This document shows, one piece after another, positions 16,301 through 26,159 of a DNA stretch of 64,000 nt. The translations under genes were made by a program, and so were the position numbers. This stretch comes from Lytechinus pictus (taxonomy: Eukaryota > Echinodermata > Echinoidea > Temnopleuroida > Toxopneustidae): positions 18,216,001 to 18,280,000 of the forward strand of contig NW_026974140.1 in the NCBI RefSeq assembly GCF_037042905.1, written 5' to 3'. The notes under the pieces were generated by a model that worked only from the letters and a program-made list of their open reading frames with translations, was not told the origin of the DNA and searched no databases. How positions within the stretch are numbered: the first letter of the stretch is position 1; each line of letters begins with the position of its first letter.

Positions 16301-19300
16301 TTACGGTTGCGGAGTTATGTCATAACAATTACCTCAAAATGACCTTTGACCTTACCATGTGACCTCTTACTGTGCCATGATCTGCAGGTCTCCTACATTG
16401 TGAGTACATGTACATCTACAACCCAAGTTTGGGTGAAAAATAAATTTTGGTTGCGGAGTTATGTGTCATAAGAGAGTCTTGTATGTAAACTTTAACATTG
16501 ACCTGAAAATGACCTCTGACCTTACCATGTGACCTCTGACTGCACCATGACATGCAGGTCTCCTTAAGTATATCTACAACCCAAGTTTGGATGAAAAGTG
16601 ACTCACAGATGCAGAGTTATGTGTCATAAGAGTCTTGCACGTAAACTTAAACATTGACCTGAAAATGACCTTTGACCTCACCATGTGACCTCCAACAGCA
16701 GCATAACATGCAGGTCACCTAACTACATCTACCATCCAAGTTTGGTTGAAAAGTGACTCACGGTTTTGGAGTTATGTGTCATAAGAGGGTCTTTCACGTA
16801 AACTTTAGCGTTGACCTGAAAATGACCTCTGACCTTACCATGTGACCTCTGACTGCACCATGACATGCAGGTCTCCTAAGTACATCTACAACCCAAATTT
16901 GGATGAAAAGTAACTTACAGTTGCAGAGTTACGTTTCATAAGAGTCTTGCACGTAAACTTTAACATTGACCTGAAAATGACATTTGACCTTACCCTGTGA
17001 CTGCAGCATAACATGCAGGTCCCCTTATCCATCATCCAAGTTTAGTTGAAAATTTGCGGAGTTATGTGTCATAATGTTTGTGACGGACGGACATTTGGAT
17101 ACTAGTCTCGCCTTCATCTCTGGTGGACGTGGGCAAGACAAAATTGATAAATAATGAGTACTCTTTCTAACTCTCTGATTCGTATTGTATAAATAACAAT
17201 CCTCATCAAAAAGGATAAAAACTTATCAAATGGCATGGTGTTCAAGACACTTCAATATGCATCAATTAAAAGGTTAAGAATATCCTGTTGGTTTTTACCT
17301 CAGCAACTGCTTCAAAGAAAAGGTTTTTGTCTTGGTTACTCCAAGCTTCCCATCTCTTTCTTTCAGCCTTCGGTTGTTCTGCTTTGCCCTGTTTCTCTTT
17401 ATCCTTCTCTTTACTTTTATCTGAAAGTAAATCATAATGAATTTTAAAAGAAACCAAAAGAAGAGATCATTCAACGACAGAAGTGCAAATACTGGTCTAA
17501 GAAAAAAGTGTGCCAAGCACCATTTTCTACAATGTTGACCATTGATGTTGATCAAAATCATGATCTCCTGTATAAGAAACTTTAAATCATCTTTCAAACA
17601 CTTGTAAGTTTATGAGTATGGTAGTGGATCGTATTACCGAACACTTTTCATGAATTCAATCATATCAAACACATTATTCTCATGAAATTCACCAAACTTT
17701 CACCATAAATACCAATTACCTACAAAATATCAATATGTAAAAATTTTGCCGAAATCGTTTTTCCTTTTTACGATATTAGCTTCCAATCGGACCCCTCTTC
17801 GCATGTGAAATATTTGGGTCACTTGAAAAAGGTATCGTATTACCGAACGTGTGTTATCTATGGGAAAAGTTGAGAGACAACAAAATCACTGATGAGCTAT
17901 TTTGACCATATTTTATTATTTTAAGATTATTATGACTTTGAAAATGTGTTTTTTACAATTTTTCATCATCTTTCTATTCAAGTTCTCTTTGGAAGGATGT
18001 TGCAAAATTTTGAGCGTATAAAATTATTTTCTGATGCGTATGATGCGCGCGTTCGGTAATACAAGGCCGGTCGGTAATACAATCACTCACTATACCATCA
18101 AATTTAGGCTGATAGATATACCAGGGGGGTGTTTCACAAAGATTTAAGTATGACTTAAATCGCATTTAAATCCAGACGCGTACATGATATGCAACTCGCG
18201 ATCTTATTGATCAATACGCAGTAGTGCGTGTCCTCTTGGCATAATCTGACCAATGCGGTCATGCCTTTTATACTGCACACAATTTCTCTGACTACACTCC
18301 TGCCCTAATCTTCACTGAAAAAAAGTTTTAAAAGGAAATTAATTTTGAACGATGTGAAAATATCAGAACAAAATAAATCAAAAAAAGATTGTGAAAAATT
18401 TAATTTAATTTAATCACATACGCTCCCCGATTCCTGAAGATCGAGGAAATTAATTTGTTTATGGTTTATGGATAAATCTGCTGGGACATATTGCTTGGAA
18501 ATTTTTTTTATGGAAAAGTCCTGAAAAAGAAATGGCATTAGATCTAATCAATGTCTATCTTATTTATTTTTATTTTTTGGTAGACCTCCATCATGTCCAT
18601 GTGCTCCTTAAAATTTACCTTGAGATGGTCCAGGCGGTGAACTTTGAATTTTTGCGGGTTTCTTGACAGTTGAACGTAAGAAAGGAAAACTATATCTTGA
18701 TGGAGTTGTTATGATTCGAGTGGAAGTTGATATTGTTGTTCCTTGGCCTTGATCCTCGGGCGGTGCCGACTCAGCTTTAGGATTCACGCCTCCACGCCCA
18801 GTTGATGTCTCTCCAGCACCAGTCCCATTAGCATTGACTTTTCTTTCTCCAGCAGTACTTTTCTTCTTACTTTTACTGGTTTCTTTTGTATTTCCACTCC
18901 CAGACGTCGCAGGCATTCTAAAAATACAGTGAAACAATGATAATAGCGGTTGGAAATCGAATACTATCAAATTTCAGTTTTTGTCTCGAGCAGCGTTGAC
19001 AGCCAACATTTTCAAAATGGCTGCCGATGTGTAATTTCAATGCGAGAATCACTTTTAAAATACGGATTTTCAAGCCTCCATTAAACAATCATAAATTCAC
19101 AAAACGAATGTCAGAATGAATATCTCACATCAAAAAGGCAATGCGATTCAATCGGAAAAGGTTTCATATCATAAATTAAATGGTATATTCATCTACCGAT
19201 GATCTTATTTTACAATCGGCCAACAACGAAAAGAAAAAAATATTTTTCAGAAAATGGGAATCTCAACAAAGGCTTCTTGCAGACCTCACAAAATCACAAC

Positions 19301-19366
19301 TTACCTTCTCGTAGATGCACATTTTGGTGATTTAGTCTCTGAATTCACTTTCTTGTGCCGACCCAT
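1326..19366 (-). CDS. CRAMP1: Protein cramped-like (CRAMP1) orthologue, 18 coding exons, 3'-incomplete
   Basis: I read 18 minus-strand exons: 19366-19305, 18917-18619, 17420-17299, 15619-15527, 14220-14160, 12606-12486, 12054-11969, 9742-9631, 9367-9286, 9023-8313, 7942-7799, 7381-7037, 6782-6711, 6169-5917, 4301-4156, 3761-3230, 2707-2550 and 1487-1326. All use GT-AG, phases agree throughout, and they total 3561 nt or 1187 codons. A SANT/Myb-like domain lies at about residues 143-210 (WEAWSNQDKNLFFEAVAE, HGKDFESIQ, then QVRHLYYRTCHK). It is followed by a conserved region with ELYALVNYGELRKKL, RFKGRNLKLKTP and LPARVLLELQPR. Distal cramped motifs are also present: YLMMGQPEMLKFEYDF, KPLVVQRTILPRP, ISALLDISLP and SSRDSIITRD. 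Cramped proteins are nuclear chromatin factors linked to Polycomb-type repression and histone gene control; that is family knowledge. The vertebrate protein, as I remember it, is slightly longer, and its extreme C-terminus is not found between 1 and 1325, so one or more exons lie off the left edge. Several introns carry large repeat arrays. The gene identity is very secure; individual splice sites are reading-based. Confidence 0.95.
2158..2421. mobile_element. Short foldback MITE in a CRAMP1 intron
   Basis: The ends are inverted copies: CCCATCTTACAAAGAGTTAC at 2158 and, read in reverse from 2421, CCCATCTTACAAAGAGTTGC. The similarity continues inward through ATTGATC and CAACC for about 37 bp. 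The element is about 264 bp with no coding capacity, between CRAMP1 exons 17 and 18. Confidence 0.7.
4394..5347 (+). mobile_element. Non-autonomous element with internal ~165-bp minisatellite (copy 1)
   Basis: It begins ACAAGTGGAATGCCTCTGG and ends in a G+C-rich block (GACGCCGCCGCC, then GCGGCGCCTATAGTCTC, then GCTATGCAGGTGAGAC). Between them are several imperfect units of about 165 bp, each with ATGACCTTTGACCTT, GTCATGTGACCTGAAACTC, CAGGATGTTCAGTGATACTT and CAAGTTTCATGAACTAG. Two larger copies at 9982 and 12708 share both ends or interior. It lies in the CRAMP1 intron between exons 14 and 15. No protein is encoded. I do not know its formal family name. Confidence 0.8.
9466..9600. repeat. Small foldback repeat
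   Basis: A roughly 135-bp palindromic-type repeat starts GGGAGCATTTCATGAA and contains CAGCCAATCAGATACAAGGA. Related copies occur at 15380-15510, 50446-50590 and 54296-54423. It sits in the CRAMP1 intron between exons 8 and 9. Confidence 0.55.
9819..9976. repeat. Foldback repeat with GTAACTTTGCCA arms
   Basis: Inverted ends GCCCCATTGCATAAAA and, in reverse from the other end, GGGGCCCTGTTGCATAAAA enclose inverted copies of GTAACTTTGCCA. A second copy is at 33656-33804 in a JPT intron. It directly abuts the next element at 9982. Confidence 0.65.
9982..11326 (+). mobile_element. Non-autonomous element with internal minisatellite (copy 2, most complete)
   Basis: This has the same ends as the element at 4394: AACAAGTGGAACGCCTCTGG at the left and GCGGCGCCTATAGTCTCGC plus TATGCAGGCGAGAC at the right. 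It holds about seven internal units of roughly 160-165 bp, most with an exact TGACCTTTGACC. It lies between CRAMP1 exons 7 and 8. No coding region is visible. Confidence 0.8.
11840..11955. mobile_element. Partial copy of the TTAA-flanked MITE family
   Basis: The stretch AAATCAACTTTTTTGTTGGG followed by GTGGTGTTCCCCTTTAA matches one end of the elements at 24720 and 62660. The other end is not evident, so this is a truncated or diverged copy next to CRAMP1 exon 7. Confidence 0.5.
12708..13690 (+). mobile_element. Non-autonomous element with internal minisatellite (copy 3, right end lost)
   Basis: It starts AACAAGTGGAACGCCTCTGG like copy 2 and contains diverged units with variants such as TGACCTTTGATCTTGG and TGACCTTTGGCCTTGG. 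The G+C-rich right end is truncated after GTTGACGCCGCC. It lies between CRAMP1 exons 5 and 6. Confidence 0.75.
14822..14964. repeat. Foldback element, arms about 60 bp
   Basis: ATGCGTAGAAATATTGT followed by GAAGAACAATATT on the left is mirrored by AATATTGTTCTTCAGC and ACAATATTTCTACGCAT on the right, with TATTGGATG at one outer end and CATCCAATA at the other. It is about 143 bp, non-coding, in the CRAMP1 intron between exons 4 and 5. Confidence 0.7.
15380..15510. repeat. Small foldback repeat beside CRAMP1 exon 4
   Basis: AGGGAGCATTCCATGAAAC at one end and GATGCTTCATGAAAG at the other, with TCTGATTGGCTGAGAGCAAA inside, mark the same family as 9466-9600. It ends only about 17 bp from the end of CRAMP1 exon 4 (15527), so it lies right behind that splice donor. 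Confidence 0.6.
16190..17140 (+). repeat. Second minisatellite family, ~155-bp units
   Basis: About six imperfect units share ACTTTAACATTGACCTGAAA, TGACCTTTGACCTTACC, ATGTGACCTC, CATGCAGGTCTCCTA, CAACCCAAGTTTGG and GGAGTTATGTGTCATAAGAG. The array ends near GACGGACGGACATTTGG and CTAGTCTCGCC. It differs from the 4394/9982/12708 family but shares its TGACCTTTGACC core. It lies between CRAMP1 exons 3 and 4. Confidence 0.75.
17632..18100. mobile_element. MITE with GTATTACCGAAC-type inverted ends
   Basis: The left end reads TAGTGGATCGTATTACCGAA; the right end in reverse reads AGTGAGTGATTGTATTACCG, with a further internal copy of CGTATTACCGAAC near 17830. It is about 470 bp, non-coding, between CRAMP1 exons 2 and 3. 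Confidence 0.55.
19305..19366 (-). CDS. CRAMP1: CRAMP1 first coding exon (start codon)
   Basis: The start chosen is the ATG at 19366 (peptide begins MGRHKKVNSETKSPK), which reaches a clean GTAAGT donor after 62 nt. Joining to the acceptor before 18917 keeps frame and makes an AGA codon across the junction. A second ATG lies immediately after that junction (18916-18914, MPATSG), so initiation there would lose only 21 residues. The sequence shows both options; I prefer the upstream one because the exon is open, basic and followed by a perfect donor. Confidence 0.75.
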
Positions 19367-19469
19367 GACTTCAATAAGCAAATATCAAGATACAACAATT
19401 TTCCAAAAGTCACATTTTATGGTGTTTTTCTCACAAAAACATCAGCACACTGCTGACCAGTATAGAATC

Positions 19470-19530
19470 AGCAACGCACTGGCCCGACGATCGAGCGCGC
19501 CGCTGGGATCCGCGACCGCACGTATAATTA
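19470..19530 (-). promoter_or_regulatory. Candidate CRAMP1 promoter / 5' UTR zone
   Basis: A short CpG-rich block (CGACGATCGAGCGCGCCGC, GATCCGCGACCGCACG) in otherwise AT-rich sequence lies 100-160 bp upstream of the CRAMP1 start codon. Position and composition suggest a promoter, but no transcription start can be read. Confidence 0.35.
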
Positions 19531-19599
19531 CTGCCAAAGTATGTCTCGATGGTAAAGGAATCGGGTTTGGCTAATTTCGTTTTGCTCTTCCATTGAAAA

Positions 19600-22280
19600 T
19601 TGAATTCCAACACTTTTTGATGTTTAAATATTGAATTCGTTTGCTTTTTCTTTCACAATATTATTACATCTACGATTCCGACGTGGGCTCGTAGGTACTT
19701 GATTTATGAAGGAGTTGAAAATATCACATTAAAACAAGTAAACTGCGACAAAAAGCGAATGTTTTGTTGCGGGTATACCCAGAGTTATTATGGTGTTGGG
19801 TATTACCTGTTACCGACACCGGTATGCCCTTTTCTCTTATTGTATATTAAGGGTCTAAGTCTTAAAATCATACTTTTTACATTGAAAACAATTCTTAATT
19901 TAGCTTAAATTGTGTTAAATAACAAATGATATCAAATTAGATATTTGTTTTGTGCTACATATGCCTATAGATAATCTCATCAACCGATGAGCTTCAAACA
20001 CGGAGCCATGATGCTTAATTGGCAAGGAAATAAACTATTGTCTATCTATTATCTAGTAATTGAGAAGATTAAATGTGAAATATCTGCTTGTGATATAGGC
20101 GGATATGTATGGCTATATCACAAGGTCCTGACTGAAACATATTCTGAACTCAGTGTGATAATGATATCAGAGCAGGGTGGCTTTTTGTTGTGCGCGTCGA
20201 TCTCTATAATGATTCTCGAGTGAACCATGAGAACATAAATCTTCACAAAAAAGTGATTAGAAAATGTCAGAAATCGGAAAAATTCTTCACTTTCTTTCTT
20301 ATTCTTCACCGGCCTGGAAGAAGGAAAAGCAAAAACTGAATTACAGGCAGAATTATAGTGTGAATCTGAAATTTAGACACAGGCCTAATTATCAGTAATA
20401 AGGCAAAGTAACTATATAAGATGAGCGAGCTGTTTTCTGCCTGTGGTGTATATTTGAGCCTATTTGTTACGGAAATGAAATATCAATTTTATACATTTAG
20501 GCCTATGAAACAGCAAACAGCATCGTCTAATTATAAATGATTAAATTTTTATCTTATTGGAATAGGATAATATATTTTGGTCCATAAAATCCATGCGCAC
20601 GTTATCACATGACAGTCATGACAGTCATGAAAAGACACTAAAAATCTAAACTGTATTATATTATTCATGCAACACTAGTGTAAAGTCTATATAGATTCTC
20701 ATGCACGGCAGAGCATACAAAAAAAGATATATGCAGGCCTACAACAGTTTATTCACGATGATCCCTGCCGGGGGGGGGGGGGGGCACGGGTGCCTTCGAT
20801 TGTCGAATTTTATACAGCAGCCTAATCTCGGCCGCCATATATATGCAACCCCAATATACCCCAAAATCTTACGTTATCGCAGTATATGGGATGGGACCTA
20901 CACAAAATTATTCATTTTCCGTTAACAAAGTACAAACAAACATTACAAAGTCAAATATTTACAGAATTTTCAATCAAACATAAAAATAGGCCTACGTTAA
21001 AAAGCCTTCAATAATCAATCAGGGATTATAACGTAACCAATCTCACAAGGGGGGGGTGAAGTGTAAAGCGGAGGCGGCCTTAATTGCCTGAGCTAAAAAC
21101 GATGATCCGTTTCCAACTGCATTGGTTGATCTTCTGAGTGAAGGCACTGTCAAGTTATAAAAAATGTGTTTCCATTGACGTAGCCCATAAGGCCAATGTA
21201 ATGATTTTCCTCAGTCATTTTTCCGACAACAGACAAACTTTGTTAATCCATTCGTATGTTATAAGGTTTAGTTGAAGGACAACGGTCTATATAGCTAACG
21301 GTTACTTCAGTGCTGTTTTTCATATTGCTAATTTAGAACTAACTTCAGAGGATCTAGGAGGCCGTAGAGATGGGTGTGGTCTATATCCTCAAAACGGATC
21401 TATATTATGCAATATGGTGCCCAGAGAGAATTCTACTCCAACAAGATTATTCAAACAACTATAGAGATTAGAGAAAGTATGCATGAAGCACTGACTCATT
21501 TGATCAAAATCGGATGTGAAATACTTGGTACTTGGTAGGAATCCTCCAAAAGACGCCATAAAGGTGTTTAAACTGGAGGTGTGTCGTGTACGGTCACCAA
21601 CTTAAGGTTCCGGTTTTAAGGTTTTTTGGAGTGCTGACTTAAATAGGAAAGTTATAGCATTCTAATATTTTGCTTACAATGACAAGAGTGAGAGCTTATT
21701 ATTTTCCTTATAATGTCATTATATACCCTATGCAGACCTATTTGAAATATCAAGTATCAACTTCTATATGATACTTTTCTAACAATCAAGATTTTACATT
21801 TCCATGAGGAAGAGGCCGAAAACCCATTTTTACATGGGCATATAGGCCTATTATTGGAGGGGGAATTAATGAACTACCATATTTCATATCCTAAAATGCA
21901 AAAGAATGAGGTTCCCTCTGCGGCATCATCATTTTATTTATAATTGAGAGAAACTTTGAAATATCTTATTTTCCATCAAATTGTCATAAAATATACTTTT
22001 CTCTCTCGGCCTGACATGAGATGATAGGATCTCGATCAAAATATATACTGTATGTATAGGCCTATATACATATGTAATTTACTAAAATACTTTTGCTCGC
22101 CTCTAGGTCTGCGAATCTAAACTAATATGGATCTATGATCGAGATGTAAAAGGATTTATTTTTTAAATAAATACACTTTATGATTCGCAATTTAGGCCTA
22201 GAAGGAAAGCGGCGAAACTCGGCTCAAATAAAATATCACTGAAAGATAAAACACCGGCTCTTGAATTCGTATGTATAATG
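19600..22280. other. Intergenic, no gene seen
   Basis: I found no ORF with recognisable content and no well-bounded repeat. Notable are a G-run at about 20770-20784 and several AGGCCTA-type words. Short open frames here look accidental. Confidence 0.5.
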
Positions 22281-22289
22281 CACATGTAG

Positions 22290-23110
22290 CAGCTGTCGGA
22301 TGTAAACAACAGCTAAACGCGCGAAATCCCTGGGAAAACCCCTCTGATCGGATTGGTCACCTTTGGGGCGTGTGACGTATTTGACCACGTGACAAATGAT
22401 GTCTAAAATTGAAATTTAGTGAATAAAGGGAATTATGTATTTGATTTTAAAAATACGACCGATTAATTTCACATTCTTGAATTGCATATTCGTGAAAAAT
22501 ATATTTCTTGTCAATGTTAGGGCGTGTCAATGCCAAAATTCTAAATAGGCCACGCCCTTTTGCGCAACTAACAAAGTTGTGGATACCGCTTCCTATACAA
22601 AACACATTACAATTGGTTGAATTAGCATTGATATTACTGCCTTAGCCCATTCGGAGCAAGCGTTGCATTTCATTCATTCATTTTGCATTGTCGATCGAGT
22701 GAGCAAAGCCGGTGCAGGAGAGATAGTGAGACAACTGACATTTTATCATCTTGTTTTGGTAAAGAATTAACTGATATTTGATTGCCGGATTGGTGAGCAG
22801 AATGGTTGAGTGATATTGTGGTGAAATTTTGAAAGTGTTATAAACTGTTAATGAACGATACTTTTTGTGAAAAAGTATGTGAACTCTAGTCTCTAGTCTA
22901 ACTTCTAACTTACTTAGTTCTTCGGTTTCCTCGATCACGACGTCCATGATCCCATGACCGTCGATTCTCCATTCTGAGCCGAGCTCACTCAGACAGCCTG
23001 TCAGTCAGTTTCTTTCGTTTCGGCGACACTTGTCACTGATTACCGTACGGTATTGTTGTAACTTGTGTACGGAAAGATATACGGTGCAGCTGCGCATGTG
23101 ATGTGACCGA
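22290..23110. promoter_or_regulatory. Candidate promoter zone between CRAMP1 and JPT
   Basis: The block contains an inverted CCAAT box (CGGATTGGTCACC), an E-box (GACCACGTGACA) and GGGGCGTGTGACG near 22350-22400. CpG-bearing sequence continues to about 23110. JPT coding exon 1 begins after a strong acceptor at 28911, so a 5' UTR exon must lie upstream, and this zone is a plausible place. A minus-strand reading ATGGACGTCGTG...CTAA followed by GTAAGT at about 22947-22910 could be a short first exon of something else. Evidence is composition and motifs only. Confidence 0.35.
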
Positions 23111-23221
23111 TCTAACTAGTCTTGAGCCCTTGGCTTGCTCTCACTCTCACTCACTCTCAGACACTAACGTTAAATCTGCCAGATTATTTTACTTAGACTT
23201 TAGTTTTAGAGTCCGGCAGTT

Positions 23222-23260
23222 ACTTGACTAGTCTAGAGAGTAGAGTTAGACTAGTCAAGT
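23222..23260. repeat. Short inverted repeat
   Basis: ACTTGACTAGTCTA at 23222-23235 is perfectly inverted as TAGACTAGTCAAGT at 23247-23260, with an 11-bp spacer. A second small inverted repeat, GCGAGGTTAGTAT and ATACTAACCTCG, lies at about 23459-23487. Confidence 0.7.
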
Positions 23261-23574
23261 TTTTTTCAAATTCTTTTTTTTTTATAAATTGATTTGATTT
23301 TATTTCAGGTCACTTTTATCCAACGTAACCACCGGAAGGCGGTACCGGTATTTAAAAATAACATGTCTCAGGAAGACAAGAATTAAGATGTTAAATTTAA
23401 AATAGTAAGTTAAGTGAGACGAGACTTTATGATGAGACCTAGGCTACTCACACGTATTGCGAGGTTAGTATTAGTATACTAACCTCGGCCTCGCACCATG
23501 AACCGCGTTTGGCAGTGGATTTCTAACTAGTGGGTCGAGCGTGTTGGGATCCCACTTCTGGTGTCCACAACACA

Positions 23575-23960
23575 GAGCTACCAAGTCTCACGCATTGTGC
23601 GTGAGATTCACGCATTCAGGGTCCGTCTCACGCACGGCACCCTTTCTCTCACGCAGAGGGACCCGACAGAAAAAAAAAGAGAAAAAGTAGCATTATTCGC
23701 TAGATTATACGCACTGGCCAACCGCCTTCGCACGCAGTCGCGTGTACCCTGGCACGCGAGACGAATCGAGAGTGCAGTCAGCGCACAGCTAGTACGTGAT
23801 AAGATGAATCGCGTGCGTGCATCGCATGGTTTTGTAGTATGGATCGATATCATGATGAAGCCCATATCTCGCGCGCGCGCCTTTTCGAAACGTACAAGTG
23901 TAAGTATTGGCCGCGAGCGCACAGAGACGCCGAGTCATGAAAATCTCACGCATAACATTT
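23575..23960. repeat. Dispersed CTCACGCA-word repeat region
   Basis: The words TCTCACGCA and GTGCGTGAGA recur many times in a more G+C-rich stretch. A 162-codon open frame crosses it, but its peptide has no recognisable domain and is explained by the repeat composition. Confidence 0.45.
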
Positions 23961-24087
23961 TTTTTAACTTGGCATCTCTGACAACACACGACTTCTATGG
24001 CTTGATTTTTCTGTGCTTGGCGGCATGTAATGAACCCTTGGGTGAGTGAGACCACCACATATCGACCACCTTTTTTTAAATTGACCA

Positions 24088-24715
24088 CCTACTTCGAGCG
24101 AAGTTCGTGCAGGCTCCACTTCACTACCGGAGTACCGCTACACTACGCTCCACCTACCCAAACTTCGAGACCGTGAACTCTATCTGATATTCCGAGTGGC
24201 AAAGGTCTGACCCGGTACCTCGCGCATATCGCATGCGATACGGCAGCGAATTATTTATATGTTATACCGAGGTTGTTTTACCTGACTGCTAAGAAAGCAC
24301 GAATGCCTGTGAGCAAGCAACCAGGGGACCAATGGCTTAAGGTCCTCTCCGAGGGACCTGGTAATGAGGATAAATGCCTTACCAAAGGGCACTAGCGCAC
24401 CACTTGGGAATCGAACCCGGGTCACCGGAATCCGAAACCCCCGCTCTACCGACTGAGCTATCGCGCCTCCTCAATGTATGTGTGAGGAACTTTATGTTGG
24501 CTCTAAATCACCAATTTTGAGACTGATAGAAGCATGGAAAAGAAAAGAAACTTGGTGTAAAGTAAGAATATTAGTTTTAATTGTTTTTAAAGATCGTGAT
24601 ATTGCATGAATTTTATATTTTCCCCCCATAATATCCCACCTTTGTCACTCGGAATATTATCAGATCGAGCCTGTACGAACTTCGCTCAAGGTAATTGACC
24701 ACCTAATTGCACGCA
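24088..24715. mobile_element. Foldback element interrupted by a SINE
   Basis: The left arm reads CGAGCGAAGTTCGTGCAGGC and further in CTGATATTCCGAGTGGCAAA. The right arm in reverse reads TGAGCGAAGTTCGTACAGGC and TAATATTCCGAGTGACAAAG. TTGACCACCT and its complement are present at both outer sides. A tRNA-derived SINE (24276-24471) lies between the arms. Confidence 0.65.
24276..24471 (-). mobile_element. tRNA-derived SINE
   Basis: On the minus strand the head reads GCGCGATAGCTCAGTCGG (A box) and, about 35 bp later, GGGTTCGATTCCC (B box). It is followed by a non-tRNA body with GGTAAGGCATTTATCCTCAT. The acceptor stem does not close, so this is a SINE head rather than a working tRNA gene. Confidence 0.8.
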
Positions 24716-24719
24716 TTAA

Positions 24720-25314
24720 AGGGGAATCCAGCCTTGGCCATAAAATGTTGTGTTGGGAAGGAGAAAAATAAATTCAACAGAATGGTGAAGGTTTGAAAGA
24801 AATCGGACAAGCAATAAGAAAGTTATAGCTGTTTTAAAATTGAGATCACTAATACTATGTAGATTTCAAATTGGCAACTGAGTAAGTAAATTATGACAAG
24901 GGGCAAGGACAACTTTCCCATAGGCCATGTACTTTATTATCAGGGATTTGTGGTTTTCTCCTAAGTACCCATTCCCCTGGGGCAGTAATCTAAATATAAC
25001 CCAGGTAGTATATTGTTTTATGTCCTCATGAAAGATAAATATAATTTGAAATAAAACTTTTGGGAAAAATGACATTTTAGCCATAATATGTATTGGAGTA
25101 CAAGGAAGAGTAGTCCTTGCCTTACATCACTATGACATCCCATATGCGGCCAATTTGAAGTATCCATGGGTATAGTGATTACCAATATTTACAACATTTA
25201 AAAATTCATAACTTTCTTGTCGTTTGTCCAATATTGTTCAAACTTTCACCTATCAACTTGTCTGATTTTTCTTTTCCTTATAAAAACAAGTTTTCATTTG
25301 GGTTAGATTCCCCT
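24720..25314. mobile_element. TTAA-flanked MITE, 595 bp
   Basis: The inverted ends are AGGGGAATCCAG and, from the right, AGGGGAATCTAAC, flanked on both sides by TTAA (24716-24719 and 25315-25318). It has no ORF. TTAA duplication is the known signature of piggyBac and Kolobok-type transposases. Confidence 0.8.
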
Positions 25315-25463
25315 TTAAGATTATTGGGTATACATACAATACGTGCGGGAGAGTCATGAGAGTAGGGGCAGAAGGAACGATAAAATCATAATCGATTTTA
25401 CGAGAGAAAAAAAAAAGATTAAAAAGGTTATTTTTTGGGAGAATTTATCAAAATTGTATTGAC

Positions 25464-25626
25464 CTGGGGACCGTTTCATCAACATTTTTGTCTGACAAGT
25501 TGTCAGATCTGACATCTTTCCTTGATTCTGATTGGCTGAGAGGCACTGTTACTATAGTAACTGTCGGATAAAATGGGACTTGTCGGATAAAACATCCGAC
25601 AAGTCCTTTCATGAAACGCTCCCCAG
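25464..25626. mobile_element. Small foldback MITE (CTGGGGACCGTTTCAT ends)
   Basis: CTGGGGACCGTTTCAT at the left is mirrored by ATGAAACGCTCCCCAG at the right, with GTCAGATCTGACA and ACTTGTCGGATAAAA inside. A second copy in the opposite orientation lies at 59298-59454. Confidence 0.75.
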
Positions 25627-26159
25627 AACTGAACCCCGGCCTCCCTGCAAAACAAACAGTTGTCATGGTTATTTAACCAAGCAATCCAATAGGAAACGGC
25701 TGTAGGACAAATATCTGTCGAATCATGTGCCTGAGTTGGCACTGGAAGTAGTGAGACAATCATTTAGCATGGTGACATAGATTTGGAAGAGTAAAAAATT
25801 TTCACCACCGCGACCAGAATCGGCCGTAAACATAGTTTACAGCGGGTAGTTGGTTTCAAAAGAAGGGTGCAAATGTGATATCATCCCATTCTTTTTTTGC
25901 CCATATATACGCGCATAGAATCAGAGTCGATCTTAACATGGGCAACTCATCTGCTCAATTTTCTGCACAAATGAGACAAAAACTAGGTAAAACTGATAAA
26001 TATTTTCGCAGATACGATGCTTAGAAAATTAGGTGGTAAAAAAAAAGGGGGTAGTTCCAACCATACAACAAGCTTTCCTGGAAATCTGTAGACTTTTCTA
26101 CAGAAATTAGACAGGAATAACTGTTGTTTCTGGGGATTCATTTAAATATTCAACAATCA

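Noticed and set aside
23561-24049. 162-codon open frame on the plus strand
   Set aside because: It follows the CTCACGCA repeat region, has an arginine-rich peptide without any domain, and shows no splice or conservation support.
24400-24471. Possible functional tRNA gene
   Set aside because: A and B boxes are present but the acceptor stem does not pair and a SINE body follows.
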